A stretch of 64,000 bases of DNA from Absidia repens (lineage: Eukaryota > Mucoromycota > Mucoromycetes > Mucorales > Cunninghamellaceae): positions 1,116,001-1,180,000 of the forward strand of contig MCGE01000010.1 in NCBI GenBank assembly GCA_002105175.1, read 5' to 3'. The translations under genes were made by a program, and so were the position numbers. Each line of letters begins with the position of its first letter. Position 1 is the stretch's first letter. The notes beneath the pieces were generated by a model, which was not told the DNA's origin, searched no databases, and saw nothing but the letters and a program-made list of their open reading frames with translations. Below are positions 1 through 18,229 of the stretch, in pieces.

Positions 1-2655
<2,655 letters not shown>

Positions 2656-3865
2656 TTGAACGTTTTGGATTAGTTGATTAGTTACTAGTTTGATCTTGTT
2701 TTTATTTTATATTTATATATTTATCCTGTAGAATTTGTAGTGTTGAATCTTGAATAAACTGAATAACATTTATTTATTAGCTCCTCAAATGCATTTATTG
2801 ATTGATGGTTGATGGTTGAACTGTTGGAGGCAGGCAGAAGAAAATTGAAGCAGGGATAGCGCAGAGGGTTATATCTTGAATTGTATAGCAATCAGCATAC
2901 GATAATGGCTCCAGTCAAGGGAAGTCGCCTAATACCCAACCCTTTTCTTGTGAACATACACACACACTACAGCTTTTCCTTTTTTCCTGTACCCATATAT
3001 ACTCAGTCGACAAGATAGTTAAAGTCATGAGATAGATTTATGTAAGAAGACAAGATATATTTTATTTTGATACAGATATAAACTATGACAACAAATACTA
3101 AGCTAAGCTAATGGCTGTTCTAAAACATCTGCCTTAAGATAAAGGCTATCTAATGTTGGTCCTAAATCACGAAACCAAAATGAAAGGGTTTCCCTATGGT
3201 ATTTGTATTGCATTTTTCAAAATGCTCCTGATTCAAGTTCTAACACTAATCCAAGATCGCCAACATCATTGAGACTCCAATGAAAATAAAAAAAAAAAAG
3301 AAAAGGAAATTAGGGAGTGGATAGAAATTTCATGTGATCGGAGCGTAAAAATCCAGCGACCTTGTTTTTCCGATATGGCATCAATAATGTGGATCCTGGG
3401 CCTACTGATTGGACTTCACCTAATCCTATCCTTTCAAAACCTATACTTTAATAAAAGGACGAAAAAGAAAGGAGTTTGAAAGAATGCTTTCCATTACCGT
3501 CCCATAAAAAAAAAAAAAAAAAAAAAAAAGACAGCAGAAAAGTACCTATTGCCAACCCAGAAATATCACATCTTGAATATACAACACTACCCTATTCCAT
3601 TACCGTTTCCTACAAATTTCTCTATCCATCACATTCTGCATTAGAGCCCGCTTCATCATAATCATCATCTGGTTTTATTCCTCATTACCAACACTACAGT
3701 ACAGTACAAGAGAAAGAAGACAATAGGAAGACAATAAAAAAACTGATGATCATTTATTTGATGATATATACTGTATAAACAAGAGAGAAAAGATAAAATG
3801 GAAATATATTGTAAAAATAATACTAAACGGAGAATGATGTGAAATGAAGGGATAATGATAATAGT
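2656..3865. other. Convergent intergenic region with a dispersed-repeat copy
   Basis: The region lies between the 3' ends of the transporter and the mitochondrial S4 gene. It holds a poly(A) run near 3507-3529 and one forward copy of the dispersed repeat (about 3047-3290). Short open frames here show no protein features. An A-box-like stretch near 2860 has no matching B-box. Confidence 0.6.
3047..3290 (+). repeat. Dispersed non-coding repeat, copy 1 (divergent)
   Basis: It shares an ordered series of blocks with the copies at 53.6 and 60.6 kb: an ATTTTATT start, a TAAGCTAATG block, GGT.CTAAATC, CCAAAATGAAAGGGTTTCCC, then CTAACACTAATCCAAGATC and an A-rich tail. This copy carries an extra stretch of about 40 nt in the middle. 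No coding capacity is seen. Confidence 0.65.
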
Positions 3866-4647
3866 CTATTTGTTTCTAGCATAGTATTCGTAGGCCAAAG
3901 AGTGGATGTCAGGGGCATAGGGTGAAGGAATTTCAGTTCGGCCAGGTCTTGAGATGGGAGAACGTAAAAAGACGGTTTGACAGGTGTTGTAGTTGACTTC
4001 CAAGTATTCAGGAACAAATAGGAAAGGTTGGGAGAAGGGTTTCAGTTCAAAGGACAATTCCGTTCCCTTTTCACCTTTGAGCATTTGAATGGCTTGGGGA
4101 TCCACAGTGATCATGTCACCGTCCTTGAGTTTGTGCGAAGGATAAGTAAACTAATGAGAAGAAAAAAAGGGGGAGAGGGCAACATTAGCAACACTGTATC
4201 CTCAATATCCACCACCGCTTCCATTACACTTGAATCTATCTTTTCAAACTTTATCATTACCTTTTTACCATTCACCAAGACTTTGCCATGAACACAAAGT
4301 TGACGAGCAGCGTAAATAGAAGAGCAAAAGTTGGATCGGAAAACCACAAAGTCCAATCGTCGTTCCAATTCAGCAAATGTCAAAACAGAGACAGGTGGAT
4401 GAGGGACAGTTTGAGAAGCAGCATTGACAGTGGGTAGCTTGGCATCGAAGAATTTGGTTTTGAATTGCTTTTCAGTAATTTCGTCCCCATGGTAAGCACG
4501 AGATTCCCGCTTGGCTATCCATTTTTGTTGGAAAAGTGTTTTGTTGTTCATGTTGGCCATTTCCTTTTGTGCAATGTTGAAAAGGTTGTACTTGTTCCAT
4601 GACATACGTGCCAATTTGCGAGATAATGAATATACTGGTTTACGCAT
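3866..4647 (-). CDS. NAM9: Mitochondrial small-subunit ribosomal protein S4 (uS4m, Nam9-like)
   Basis: This is a component of the mitochondrial small ribosomal subunit that binds rRNA through an S4 domain. Two exons: 4261-4647 and 3866-4150, with a GTAAT donor and a CATTAG acceptor, giving about 223 residues. I chose the ATG at 4647 (protein begins MRKPVYSLSRKLARMSW) because the upstream extension of the open frame is hydrophobic and unlike the family. The S4 RNA-binding domain is seen as ERRLDFVVFRSNFCSSIYAARQ followed by HGKVLVNGKK (about residues 90-135). The intron interrupts the domain just after this lysine pair. Downstream, residues DGDMITVDP and the SPISRPGRTEIPSPYAPDIHSLAYEYYARNK end match the fungal C-terminal extension type. 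It is shorter than yeast Nam9. Its 3' end faces the transporter gene. Confidence 0.88.
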
Positions 4648-5392
4648 CGTGGTGGTTAATTCAAAAAATAGAGAAAGGAAAAAAATAGACAATTTCCCTG
4701 TCATTTTTTTTTATTATTTTTGTTTTTTAAAATCATGAAACTCCGTCACCGCGGTCACAGCAACATTTTCAGGACTCCAAAAAAAAAAAAAGCTCAAAAG
4801 ATATGCCAGCCCCTTTAGCCAGCATAGTATCACTGTCCATTTATTTAATTATTTATTCAATGAATAACCGACTCTACCTCTTCATTTTTTACTAATATAA
4901 GCATCCATAGTGTTGATTTATTATTATCACTATTGTTTATGGGTCAAGAACTTCCAAGTGCTGATTTGGCTTGGAAGTCCCTGGGTGTGCTGATTGGGTG
5001 ACTTTTATGGACACGCTTTGTGACTGGAGTCAACATGACCTGTCACCAAGCAAATGGATCGTGTATTTATAATAAAGCTACATATGATATTGAAAGACCC
5101 TGAGACGAAAATGCCTGGTTGGAGAGATAGAGTCGAAAAAACAATTTTCTAATGGCTTTTGATTTCATATAAGGGTTGAACTGGAAAGGTAGAACAGCAC
5201 TGAACTAAAAGGCAACAAAAAATGCATTCAGTGCATCAAGAGGGTTTAATAATGAGGCAATATAGGCAATGAAAATAAAATGTTTTTTATTTGGCAATAA
5301 TATATGATAATAACACATCAAATGACTATTTTTTCGAAGTCTATACACTACCACCAAACCAAATCTAAAACTATGACTATACCAAAACTAAA
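4648..5392. other. Intergenic, promoter side of the S4 gene
   Basis: AT-rich DNA between two minus-strand genes. I see poly(A/T) tracts but no open frame, RNA gene or repeat I can support. Confidence 0.5.
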
Positions 5393-6855
<1,463 letters not shown>

Positions 6856-7091
6856 ATTAAAGCTTGAGAGTACGAAAAGAAAAGAAAAAGGTAAGGGTGA
6901 AAAAAAAAAAAAAAAAAAGAAAGAAAAAAGTGAACCCGCTGAAGCGGGGTTGGAAGTATCAATGGAACAATAGCAGTGATGTTGTAAAAAGGTAAAAAAT
7001 TCTTTATTCACAAATACAAGGTACACTTAAAATAACCCATATAACTAATACTAACACTGACACTAACACTAAATCAAAACCAAAACTAAAA

Positions 7092-8031
7092 CTATTCGAA
7101 GAAGTCGTCTTTGAGTTCAGAATCTTGTTCCCCTTTGGAATCCGCTTGAACCATGGATTCGTCCTCGACCATCACTGGTGTCACATCTTCAATCACACCT
7201 TGTTTAATCAAAGTTGTCCTCCACTTTTGTCTATAGTTCGATTGTAAATCATCAAATCCATTCCCATTTTCCATCGCCTTTTGTATTTCTTGTCGAATTT
7301 CTTGTTTCTTGGACAATCGCTTTCCATCATCATTATTGCTGGCATAAAGTGATGCATAAGGAACCGTCTTGGGGAAGTTCTAAAACAGACAGGCAATTGT
7401 ATGAATATCAGTTGTCCTCAGATCGATATAAAAGAAGAAGAAGAAAAAACCCCACTTAAAACCACTTACTTCAATATACGTTTCATCCAGAAGAGCTTCT
7501 TGTAAATTCTCGTTCAGTTTAGCCAGTTCATCTTTGTCTTCTGTGTTTTCTATGCGATGTCGTATTTTCTTCAACTTTCGGTGTGCCTTTTTCCTTTCTA
7601 TTGATAGTAACAACAGATGTAAAACGTAAGTTCCATTGCTTCAATAGTGTCAATATATAAAACAAAAGTAGTATACGTTACCGAAGTGCTTGACCCCATG
7701 ATATTTTACCGCCATTTCTCTTTCCTTTTCATCAATCTTCCGTTCGCCATAAAGGTATTTCAGTTGTATAAGACGTCGTTCGGATTCTAATTTTGCCTTG
7801 AGTGATACATCGGCCTAAATAAAAAGAGAACCGCTTAGTAACCGTATCACATTTTTTATCCTTTCATGATCTTACCTTTGCAAGAGTACGTTTAATATCT
7901 CGGATTCGTTTGGCGATCTTGCCAGTTGACTCTGGCAAGGGGGTTTTTGGTCCAGGTTTCTTTTTATGTACAAATCCGTTTTGAACCTTATTTTTTGCAT
8001 CACTTGTTCCTGTTGTCGTTGGTTTCGCCAT
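7092..8031 (-). CDS. EFG1: rRNA-processing protein EFG1
   Basis: This is a nucleolar factor needed for early cleavage of the pre-rRNA on the way to 18S rRNA (known for the yeast family member). Four exons: 7876-8031, 7682-7814, 7470-7597 and 7092-7379, with exact phases, giving 234 residues, close to the family size. The start at 8031 gives a basic N-terminus. The conserved core runs from KIAKRIRDIKRTLAK through LESERRLIQLKYLYGERKID and KAHRKLKKIRHRIEN to YIENFPKTVPYASLYAS. It is almost entirely helical and basic. The acidic tail (VMVEDESMVQ to the DDFFE end) lies in the last exon. The gene shares a 409-bp divergent promoter region with ATG15. Confidence 0.9.
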
Positions 8032-8440
8032 GCTTGAGAGTCTCCAATGTTACAAAGGAAAGAAAAAAAATGAGAGGAAAAAAGTTTGAAGGTCATAGAA
8101 AAAAATCTAGATTTAAGACTCCGTGCGTGAGTTGTCCTGTGGCTTTTGGGCCACTTTTATGCAAGATTGCCTGGTGGTCTTAAAACATTTATACCCCTAT
8201 GCCAAAAATATCCAATTCCAATTACCTCATATACAAGCGTGCTGATTTCACTATATCCTTATCATGTGCCTTTTGCTTTGATTGTTGATTTGGCCATCGC
8301 CCATCGCCCTGATCTGATTGAACAATAATGGCTTTCCCAATTGTGTCCTTCCCTCGAAAATTTGAAAGACCGACTTTACCATTCTCACGCTGTGGCACAT
8401 TCAAGCTATCTATCCTTCTTCTTTTTAAACTTTTCCAAAA
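8032..8440. promoter_or_regulatory. Divergent promoter region EFG1 / ATG15
   Basis: The 409 bp between two divergently transcribed start codons must hold both promoters. No clear TATA box or other named site stands out. Confidence 0.4.
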
Positions 8441-10184
8441 ATGCTGATACACTGCTTTATATTTATCATATGGTCTTCTATCATTGTTGTAAAATCCCAA
8501 TACCAACACCCTTTCCGTGCCACTGATACACCATCTCTCGAAAAGCCAATAGACTTGACTCTTAAAAGTATATACCATCATACGTCTGCCAATGGCCCAA
8601 CACCAGGACTCTTTAGACGACTTGAAGTCACTAGAAACACCACCACCTTCAATAAACAAGACGAGTCAGAATTATCTACCTACAGCTTATCACCTACATT
8701 TGGCCACTACGAACGTCTCAATGAACATATCAAAGCTTATTTGATACAACAATCAGTCAACCATGATGTCCAACTGTCATCTGGATATCGACCAAAAAAG
8801 GTGCGGTGGAATCGCTTGGCAGCACTGACAGCACTCAACAACGATATTATCAAAGAAACTGTGGAAGATTTGATCCCAGATGTGACCAATCGATCGACTG
8901 TGCTGACCTTAGCCATGATGACTAGCAATGCTTATACTGGAGCAGATAATACAACTGATTGGTATGATTTAGGTGAACCTTGGAACTTGGTAAGCATAGA
9001 GGGAATGGAAACAATGGATGAATCATGTGATATGAATTCTTTTTTTTTTTTGGCTTCTTCTCTTTTATGATAGAATACATCTTTCGGTTGGAAATCTGAT
9101 GGTGTACGTGGACACGTTTTTAGCAATGTAGATAATTCGTTAATGGTGATTAGCTTCAAGGGAACCAGTGTTGGCTTATGGAAAGATGGTCCTACCGGGG
9201 GCAATGACAAAATCAATGCAAGTACAATAAAGATAACCAGACGAATTGTATTACTAACTTTTGTGTTGTTTCATTTTTTTTAGGATAACATGCTATTCTC
9301 GTGTTGTTGTGGAAGAATTGGCAGAGTTTGGAGTCCTGTATGCGATTGCTATGAAGAAAACGATTACGTTTGCAAAGTGGATTGTTTGGAGAAGATCATT
9401 TTAAAAACGGAGTTTTATTATGATCATGCAATGGTAAAAGCCCTCCCCTATCCCTTTGTTGTTTCTTCTTTTCTACTCAGCTATGATACCTATCTTTTTC
9501 GGGGGAACTAATGATTTTGATTTTCTTTTCATTTTTTAGGCAATATATTTAGATGTGGCTGAACAGTACCCAAATACGACGATATGGCTCACTGGGCATT
9601 CTTTAGGCGGATCGTTGGCAAGCTTGGTAGGACAAACATACGGTGTACCTGCTTTATCTTTTGAAGCACCTGGAGACAAGCTTGCTTCAACTCGACTTCA
9701 TTTACCACATTATAACAACATGCCTTTGTGGCACTTTGGTCATACAGCAGATCCTATTTTTATTGGTGAATGCTCTGGTCCTGGTAGTAGTTGTTGGTAC
9801 GGTGGATTTGCTATGGAATCAAGGTGTCATACTGGAAACGTAAATATTTATATAAAAGGAATCATGCCGATATACTAAATTTTTAAAATTTTTATTTAAC
9901 TGTAGTTATGTGTATGGGATACAGTTAAGAACTATGGCTGGCGGGTGGATGCTCTGACTCATAGAATCAAAAATGTGATTAATGAAATCTTGAATCGAAA
10001 AAATAATGTACTTCCTTTGCCTGAATGTAAAAAAGAAACAAGATGCCAAGACTGTGAAATGTGGACTTTTACTGATAAACGTGGTGGGAATCCTCCCTCT
10101 GGCTCGTCAACATCGGCATCAACATCGACAACTGCACCAACAATATCCGAACCTCCTGATAACCCTTGGATCATAAATACTTGA
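8441..10184 (+). CDS. ATG15: Vacuolar phospholipase/lipase Atg15
   Basis: This serine lipase breaks down autophagic-body and MVB membranes in the vacuole. Five exons: 8441-8989, 9074-9217, 9284-9433, 9540-9839 and 9906-10184, giving 473 residues. Residues about 5-18 form the single N-terminal membrane anchor expected for a type II protein delivered through the MVB pathway. The lipase class 3 core shows the nucleophile elbow TGHSLGGSLASLVG (Ser near 301). The family cysteine cluster FSCCCGRIGR and the CQDCEMWTF segment are also seen. The C-terminus is Ser/Thr-rich. Intron 2 (9218-9283) has a GC-AG border (donor GCAAGT). Using the nearby GT instead would create a stop, so the GC donor is well supported. 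Confidence 0.95.
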
Positions 10185-10431
10185 TTAGTCTTTTATTTAT
10201 TACTTTTATTACAATAAACGCCATTTTTATACCACTCCCTTCTTTTTTTATTATTCTGCATTGAAATTGTTGTCTTTTTTGGATGCTTGGAATATTTTGA
10301 CTCTCAGCTCCTCAAAAATTTCTCTTCTTTTCTTTCTCTTCTGTTTATGTTCCTCCCCTTCTCCTTACTTTTTATTCTTATTATTCTTATTATTCTTACT
10401 ACTCTTATTATACCCTTTTGTTATCATTACA

Positions 10432-13223
10432 ATGGCAACACCTTCTTCCTTTGACCCACCCTCTTCTGGACCAATGCCGGAAGGTCGTCGCTACTCCTTT
10501 TATGATTATGACTTGGACGTGGTGCAAGATGCCTTGGACAATCCAAACGGGTCGGAATACCAAGATCACTTTGGCTTTAGAATTCAAGTAAAGACAGATG
10601 ACGAATATGACGATGATACTAGCATTGATGATGATACCGAAAATGACGACTGTCAAACTGATACCGAACACGATACTCAACCTTACAACAAGAACCATAC
10701 CCTTGCCGCTTCTTTACAAAAATTGGAAAACAGCAACACCAAGGAGACGGTGGTGGCGATTCCTACTATGCCTCCTCCTACTACTTCATCTGCTTCTTCA
10801 TCTTCTTCCTCATCAAGTGACGACGACGAAGACGACGACGACGACTATACTGATATTGACACAGCTATCACCACACCTACTGCTTCCAAACACAACCACT
10901 TATCAATATCCTCCTCTGTGTTATCTGAAGGTAGGTAACCTATTTTTCACAAAGAACGACCGAGATCAATTGTAATGTATTTGCTCACTTATTCTTCTTT
11001 GACTTTAGAAAATCGAAAATTGAATGACTTGATAAAGCCTACCACTGGATATCAACGAAGACGATCGTCCACTGTATCTGGCTCGACCACTGCATCATCA
11101 CGACCTTGTTTAGTACAAGCACTCGAAAATTCATCAACTTCACCAGCAGTAAAAGCTGCATCAGCCTTGTCAAAAAGTTACCGGCGTCCACGTGCAATGA
11201 CCCATCACTCAGTAACACAGCCTATTACCCATATGGATGGACCAAATTTTACTGGCATGAAATCGGCCACTCCGTCAACTTTCGATATGTACCACCTTGA
11301 ACCCAATGCAGAGGCTCCTTGTCAAACCACAGCTGAACTATCACCACCGGCAATGAAGAAAACAATAACGACGACGCTTTCGATGAGTCACCGCCTCTTA
11401 CTCTATCTGTGACAACAACACCAAGGACAACAGCAGCGGTGGCGGCGGTGGCGGCGGTGAATGAACATCATCCTTCTGTGGAACGACCCTCTGATATATT
11501 TCGAAACCGACAAAGCAAGCGGATGTCCACCCTCCATCTCAACCGATCTGCGTCACCATCAACGCCAGCATCATCATCATCATCATCAGCACTCTACAAG
11601 GAAGAATCTGCTCAACAAGCGGCACTCAAGGAAGAAATCTCAAACAATTTGGCACAATTGAAAGAAACATCACCGGATGTCTACGATTGGGGTAAGATTC
11701 ATAGGTGGGGGAGGGGGGGAAAAAAAAGGCCCTTTCAACTAATCCTTTTTTGTATTCAGAATTCTGGGCCATGGTGATCAATCACTTTGATACAGTTAAG
11801 CAACAACAACTTTCAACATTACGTGACCATGTTTGTGTTGGGATGCCACCTTCTCTACGGGGTATGATTTGGCAAGTCTTCTCGAAATCAAGGCATAACA
11901 GTGATGTGATTGAACTGGAATACCGGGAATTGCTCAAACGCGTCAGTCCTCACGAAAAAATCATTCAACGGGATCTTGCTCGTACCTTTCCCACACACAC
12001 CTTTTTCAGGCAACGCGAAGGGGGTGGTCAAGAAATGCTCTTCAATGTCATCAAGGCATACAGTTTATATGATCCGCAGGTGGGCTATTGTCAAGGATTG
12101 CCTTTCGTGGTGGGGTGTTTGTTATTACATGTAGGTGACCGAGTTCATTGAAAAAAAAAATGGTGGGAAGACAAACAGGAATATTAATAATAATAATAAT
12201 TTTGTTGTTAGATGCCTGATGAAGCTGCTTTTTGTGTCCTTATCAATCTGATGAATGATTATGGTTTACGTGGTCATTTTACACCGAATATGGAACTACT
12301 ACATGAACGGATGTTTCAGTTTGATGAATTGCTCCTGGTCCATCTTCCTCAAGTCCACCGCCATTTGGAAGCTCAAGGTGTTCGTCCAACAATGTATGCC
12401 TCCCAATGGTTTATGACACTATTTGCTTATCGATGTCCTCTGGATTTGGTCTTCCGTGTATTGGATATGGTATTTACGGAAGGCACCAGTATTATATTGA
12501 ACGCAGCTCTTGCTTTGATGAAGAAAAACCAGGTGACGCTTCTTAGTTTGGAATTCGAAGGGCTATTGGGCTTTTTAGGAAGTGATATTTTTGATGTCTA
12601 TCAGGTAAATACGTATATATATTTGAAAGAGCAGTATAAAAAAAGGCCAGTGTTACTAAAGACGGTATCTGTTGTTATTTTTTTTTCATTAGCATGATTC
12701 TTTTGGATTCGTCAAGGATACGTTTGAATTCACCATCTCACCTCGCGAACTGACCAAACTATCCAAACGACATACGATCAAGGCAGCGCAAGAAGCAAAG
12801 ATTCAAAACAAGGAAGATCATCTGCGGCAAGAAAACTACGAGCTGTCACAACGCATGAAAAAGCTACACAAATCATACACCGCGTTGACATCTGAACATC
12901 AGGAGCTGGCAAAACAAGTGATTGAATCAAAAATGACCATGGCTCAGGCAAGCGATGACAATCAGATGCTGCGGCACGATATCTCCGTACTGGAACAGCG
13001 GATACAGCAGACAAAGCAAGCAACGGAGGCCAGCAAACAAGATGAATTCAATCGCCTGGCGCATGAAAATACGCAATTGGTACAACGGAACGTGCAGCTG
13101 GAAGACCATTTGGCTGACGTCGAAATGACATTGATCGACTTCAAAATGAAATATGCCCAAAGTGAAAACGAATATGAACAAATGAAAAAAATGCTCGGTC
13201 AAATCAAGAAAATCAGTCATTAG
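10432..13223 (+). CDS. TBC-domain Rab GTPase-activating protein (EVI5/Gyp5-like), one frame break in linker
   Basis: This protein would accelerate GTP hydrolysis by a Rab in secretory or endosomal traffic. Exons: 10432-10930, 11009-11691, 11760-12130, 12212-12604 and 12693-13223. The N-terminal third is acidic and Ser-rich (runs of Asp around residues 125-140). The TBC domain starts near the VGMPPSLRGMIWQVFSKSR segment and carries both catalytic fingers: Arg in IIQRDLARTFP and Gln in VGYCQGLPF. The C-terminus is a long coiled coil (HTIKAAQEAKIQNKEDH onward), the EVI5/Gyp5 plan. In exon 2 the frame used up to about 11,390 ends in a stop at 11,410-11,412. The frame that leads into the TBC domain opens upstream at about 11,338. 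No good intron fits, so a one-base indel or assembly error is likely. TBC function is sure; the Rab target is not. Confidence 0.9.
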
Positions 13224-13770
13224 AAACTGTCCTCTCACCCCCTCCCGCTCTCCCTTTCATCATTTTTAGTTTGTTGTAGTAGTACTTATTTTTATTTATT
13301 AGCTTTATTATTTGATTTTGGTGTTTTTGGGGGATGATTATTAATAAATACTGGTGTGTATCTGATTTCTGTATGTATGTAGTATGGCTGTCTTGTTTTT
13401 GTCTTGGAGATGAAAAGTAGTTGTCAAAACAAGGGCATAATTTGCATGCATTGTCTCGGGTTGTGCTCAAGGAAAATATTTGATGCGTATAAGCTAGAAT
13501 GTCATATTGCAGGTATGTCAAACGGTTCCTGGAAAGGGAAACAGGCTTCATTTTTACCTTCTAAAATGGAGGTGTTTCTTTGATCTACCAGCCGACGGCG
13601 GTGCTTGAAAAGGAACGCGGGTGAGGCGTCGTCAAAAAAAAAAAAAAAAAAAAAATTAGAGAACCCGCGTTGATTCGCAAAAAAAAAAAAAATAATAACC
13701 TTTTTCTTTCACTCTTCCCATTCTTTGGTCCACCGTGAACTAATATTACCCCTGTACATTCTGCCTTACC
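13224..13770. other. Intergenic, Rab GAP to PRI2
   Basis: It holds the 3' end of the Rab GAP gene and the PRI2 promoter, including a poly(A) tract of about 21 nt at 13,634-13,654 and a second one near 13,680. No gene is seen. Confidence 0.5.
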
Positions 13771-15948
13771 ATGTTCAAGTCTAGAAAAAATGGTGTCAAT
13801 CGATTTGCGGCCGCCTCTACCCGTCAACGAGTCCAGCTTGAACACAACTCTATCCTGAATTCTGAATACCCCTTTCGACTGAACTTTTATCGACAACCGC
13901 CACCCGCCGATATCACCATTGAAGAATTTGAACTTTTTGCTTTAGATCGTTTACAAGGTAATGAATGTTCAAGGTTACAATGGAAGAACCAAAGGTTGCT
14001 GGGGGATGGATCTTTGCATGCGTGCTCTGGTCGACTGATGGAGGGAGATGTGGATCTTTTTTATTTATTTTTATATATATTGTATTAGTGCTCAAGGCGT
14101 TGGAAACTGCAAAACTTCGCAGTAGATCCGATGAAGACTTCAAACGGGATGTGCAAACGGCTCTGGATAAATATCTGCCAATGAAATCAAACTCGGCCAA
14201 GACAAACCTAGTGGAAGAACGACGAAAGGACCACATCAGTCATTTTGTTTTACGGCTGGCGTACTGTCGAAGTGAAGAATCAAGGGATTGGTTTTTACGA
14301 CAAGAAGATGCTCTATTTAAGTAAGTTAATAGGGGCAAAAATGGAAAAATAGATTATGGATGCGCAGGGGGGAGAGAGTATGTGGATTTTAACCTTTGCT
14401 AATGAATACATGATGGATAGGTTTCGATTTGAACAGGAAACGGCGGAAGATAAGAGATTATTTTTAGAAACGGCAAACCTGGACTGGAAAGTGGTAAGTG
14501 GACAAGAAAAGAAAAAGAAAAAAAAACTTGATAGTGTGTGGGTTTGAGGTGGAGTAATTGAAGGTGATGAGGAAGTTTGTTTGTTTTTTTCTAACAATGC
14601 CTCTCTGTGTGTAGGTGGATCCGGCAACAAAAAAAGAAGTGCAACAAGAATTAGAACGATGCGTGAACGCACTATCACTGAAAAACAAATCTATCTCAAT
14701 CGCTAACTATGTGGCCGGCGAAACATATTTCGAAGTAAGTCAGAGAGGGGATGAATAAATTATAGGAAAACAAACATATTCACTTTATTGTTTCTGTGAA
14801 AATAGGTTAACTTTGAAAAGGTACCAGATCTTGTTCGACGACGTGCTGTTTATGTGCACAAAGGGAAAGCGTTTGTACCAATGGCAAATCAACTTAGCTT
14901 AGTATTGGATGAATTTGGATCGCAATTATCAAAAATGTTACAAGTATGTGCGGCGAAAAAGGACCAAGTGCTTATGTGCCATACAATTCAACTAACGTTT
15001 ATATTATATATATATTAGGCAACAGCAAAAGCATTACCACGATTAGAAGAAGACGATCGACTGAAACCTATATTGGTGAATGTGGAAAAACAGTATATAG
15101 GCAAGGTATACAATGGTGGTGAAGGCGTTAATGGTGATTTGAAGGCGGGTGATGTTGATAAGGTAAGTTCTATTATTATGGCGATAAGGTATCAGTGATG
15201 TTTGAATTGTTCTTTTTCTTTCCATAGATCGTGGAGCAATATGGTCCTCTTTGTATGCGAACACTAAATGACGCACTTCGCCGGGAAAAACATTTGAAAC
15301 ATGGTGGGCGTGTTCAATATGGCTTATTCTTGAAGGTAAAAACACATACAAAAAAGGGAAAACAGGAATGAATGCTGAGACTAATAGGGTCTCGCTTTAT
15401 GTTTATTCATGTAGGCAATCGGGTTGTCAGTTGAAGAAGCTCTCTTATTTTGGCGGACCGCATTTGCGAATAAGACAGACGAACAGTTCCAAAAGCAGTA
15501 TGCTTACAATATTCGACACAATTATGGCTTGGAGGGCAAACGTGTTAGTTACTCGTCATTTAGGTAAACTAGACAAAGAATGGTTAAAAGAAAAAAATAA
15601 TGGATGGAAGCTGATGGTACCTTTTTTTGGGGGGGGCGCCGAAATTTTAGTTGTGGCAAGATTATCAAAGGAAGTTTGCCATCCGCCGGTGATCATCATG
15701 GTTGCCCATTCCGACATTTCTCTAGCGGCAACCTGGAAGCAACACTTTACAAGGATAAGTTAACTGGGAATCAAGTCAGGGGATTGCTGGATCTGGTGCG
15801 AGACTCCCATTATCAAGTAGCATGTACAAAATACTTTGAATTCACCCATCCTCAACATGAAAAAATTGATATTATAGAACACCCCAATGCTTATTATGAA
15901 CTTAGTTTAGAATCTGAAAACAATGATGCAATGGATGTTGAACGATGA
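13771..15948 (+). CDS. PRI2: DNA primase large subunit
   Basis: This is the Fe-S subunit of primase in the DNA polymerase alpha complex, which helps start and count RNA primers. Nine exons: 13771-13957, 14089-14320, 14421-14493, 14615-14734, 14806-14943, 15019-15162, 15228-15335, 15415-15563 and 15651-15948, with exact phases, giving 482 residues (usual family range about 460-530). The N-terminus ([23 protein letters not shown]) matches the family. The four cysteines expected to hold the 4Fe-4S cluster are visible as [11 protein letters not shown] (near 308), SFSCGKIIK (near 385), HHGCPFRH (near 402) and VACTKYFE (near 441). The last three are spread over the final exon. Confidence 0.95.
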
Positions 15949-16911
15949 TCTCAATAAAAATATTTTTTTATAGCATATTACTACTTGATGATTTATTTAT
16001 TTATTTATTTTGATGATGCTTGTATTGCTATTTAATGTTTGCGTCTCACTCTTTGTATGTATGTGTGTGCCTGTACTTTTACTTTATCATTTTCTGCCTT
16101 TTTTTTTATTTATCCCGCGCCTGACATAAAGAAACAACCATCTGCTCCCCCCCCTCTTTTTTTTTTTTGACACTACCCTTGAATTGGTATCAACTTGTTT
16201 ATAAACGTGAATGTCAATTACTGAATTCATTACAACAGTTCACTCTGTAGGTACCTACTATAGGATAACCTGCTTAGTTCCTTGTTTGTTGAGTAAGATC
16301 GGCATGATTGTATCAACTTTATATAGATAGATGACATTATGAGTAGTCAAATTTTAGGGAGACTCATTGAATCGTATATTGACTTCTTTGTGTGGGACTC
16401 CAGTTTATACGGGTAGTTTAATTAATGATTTTTGCATGCCTTTGAGAAAGTTGGACGTAATATTCAGGGAAAATTCAAAAAAATCTAGGTGACAGGTTAT
16501 TTTTGTAAAAAAAGTAATCAACGAGAGATGATAATCCCCACGTGCATAAGAAACATTTCATCCTACATAAAAGAGACAACAACACTGTAAAAACAACCCC
16601 TTTGCATAAAAAAAAAAGACGATAACGGTAAAACATCTTCCATTTTAATTTTTTATTAATGGTGAATAGAGAGAGTAATGGTACAAACAAAGGAGATAAA
16701 AAAAGACAGGGATATAAATATATAATATAAAAAATGGGTAATTGGGGCGATAAAATTAGTAAAGTAAACAGATTATAAAAAAGGGGGGTAGACGAGAGTG
16801 AGTGAAGGGAGGAAAGGGGTGACTATAAACTAGAAATAAATAAATAAACTAATATGAGGAGACTAAGGAAATAGATTATATCTAATAAATGTATTCAGCA
16901 GTTTCGATCAT
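15949..16911. other. Convergent intergenic region
   Basis: It lies between the 3' ends of PRI2 and the mannosyltransferase gene. CAATAAAAA follows the PRI2 stop near 15,953. The rest is AT-rich with short homopolymers and no supported feature. Confidence 0.5.

Positions 16912-18229
<1,318 letters not shown>

Noticed and set aside
2850..2950. tRNA/SINE-like A-box (GATAGCGCAGAGGGT)
   Set aside because: No matching B-box or cloverleaf follows within the expected distance.
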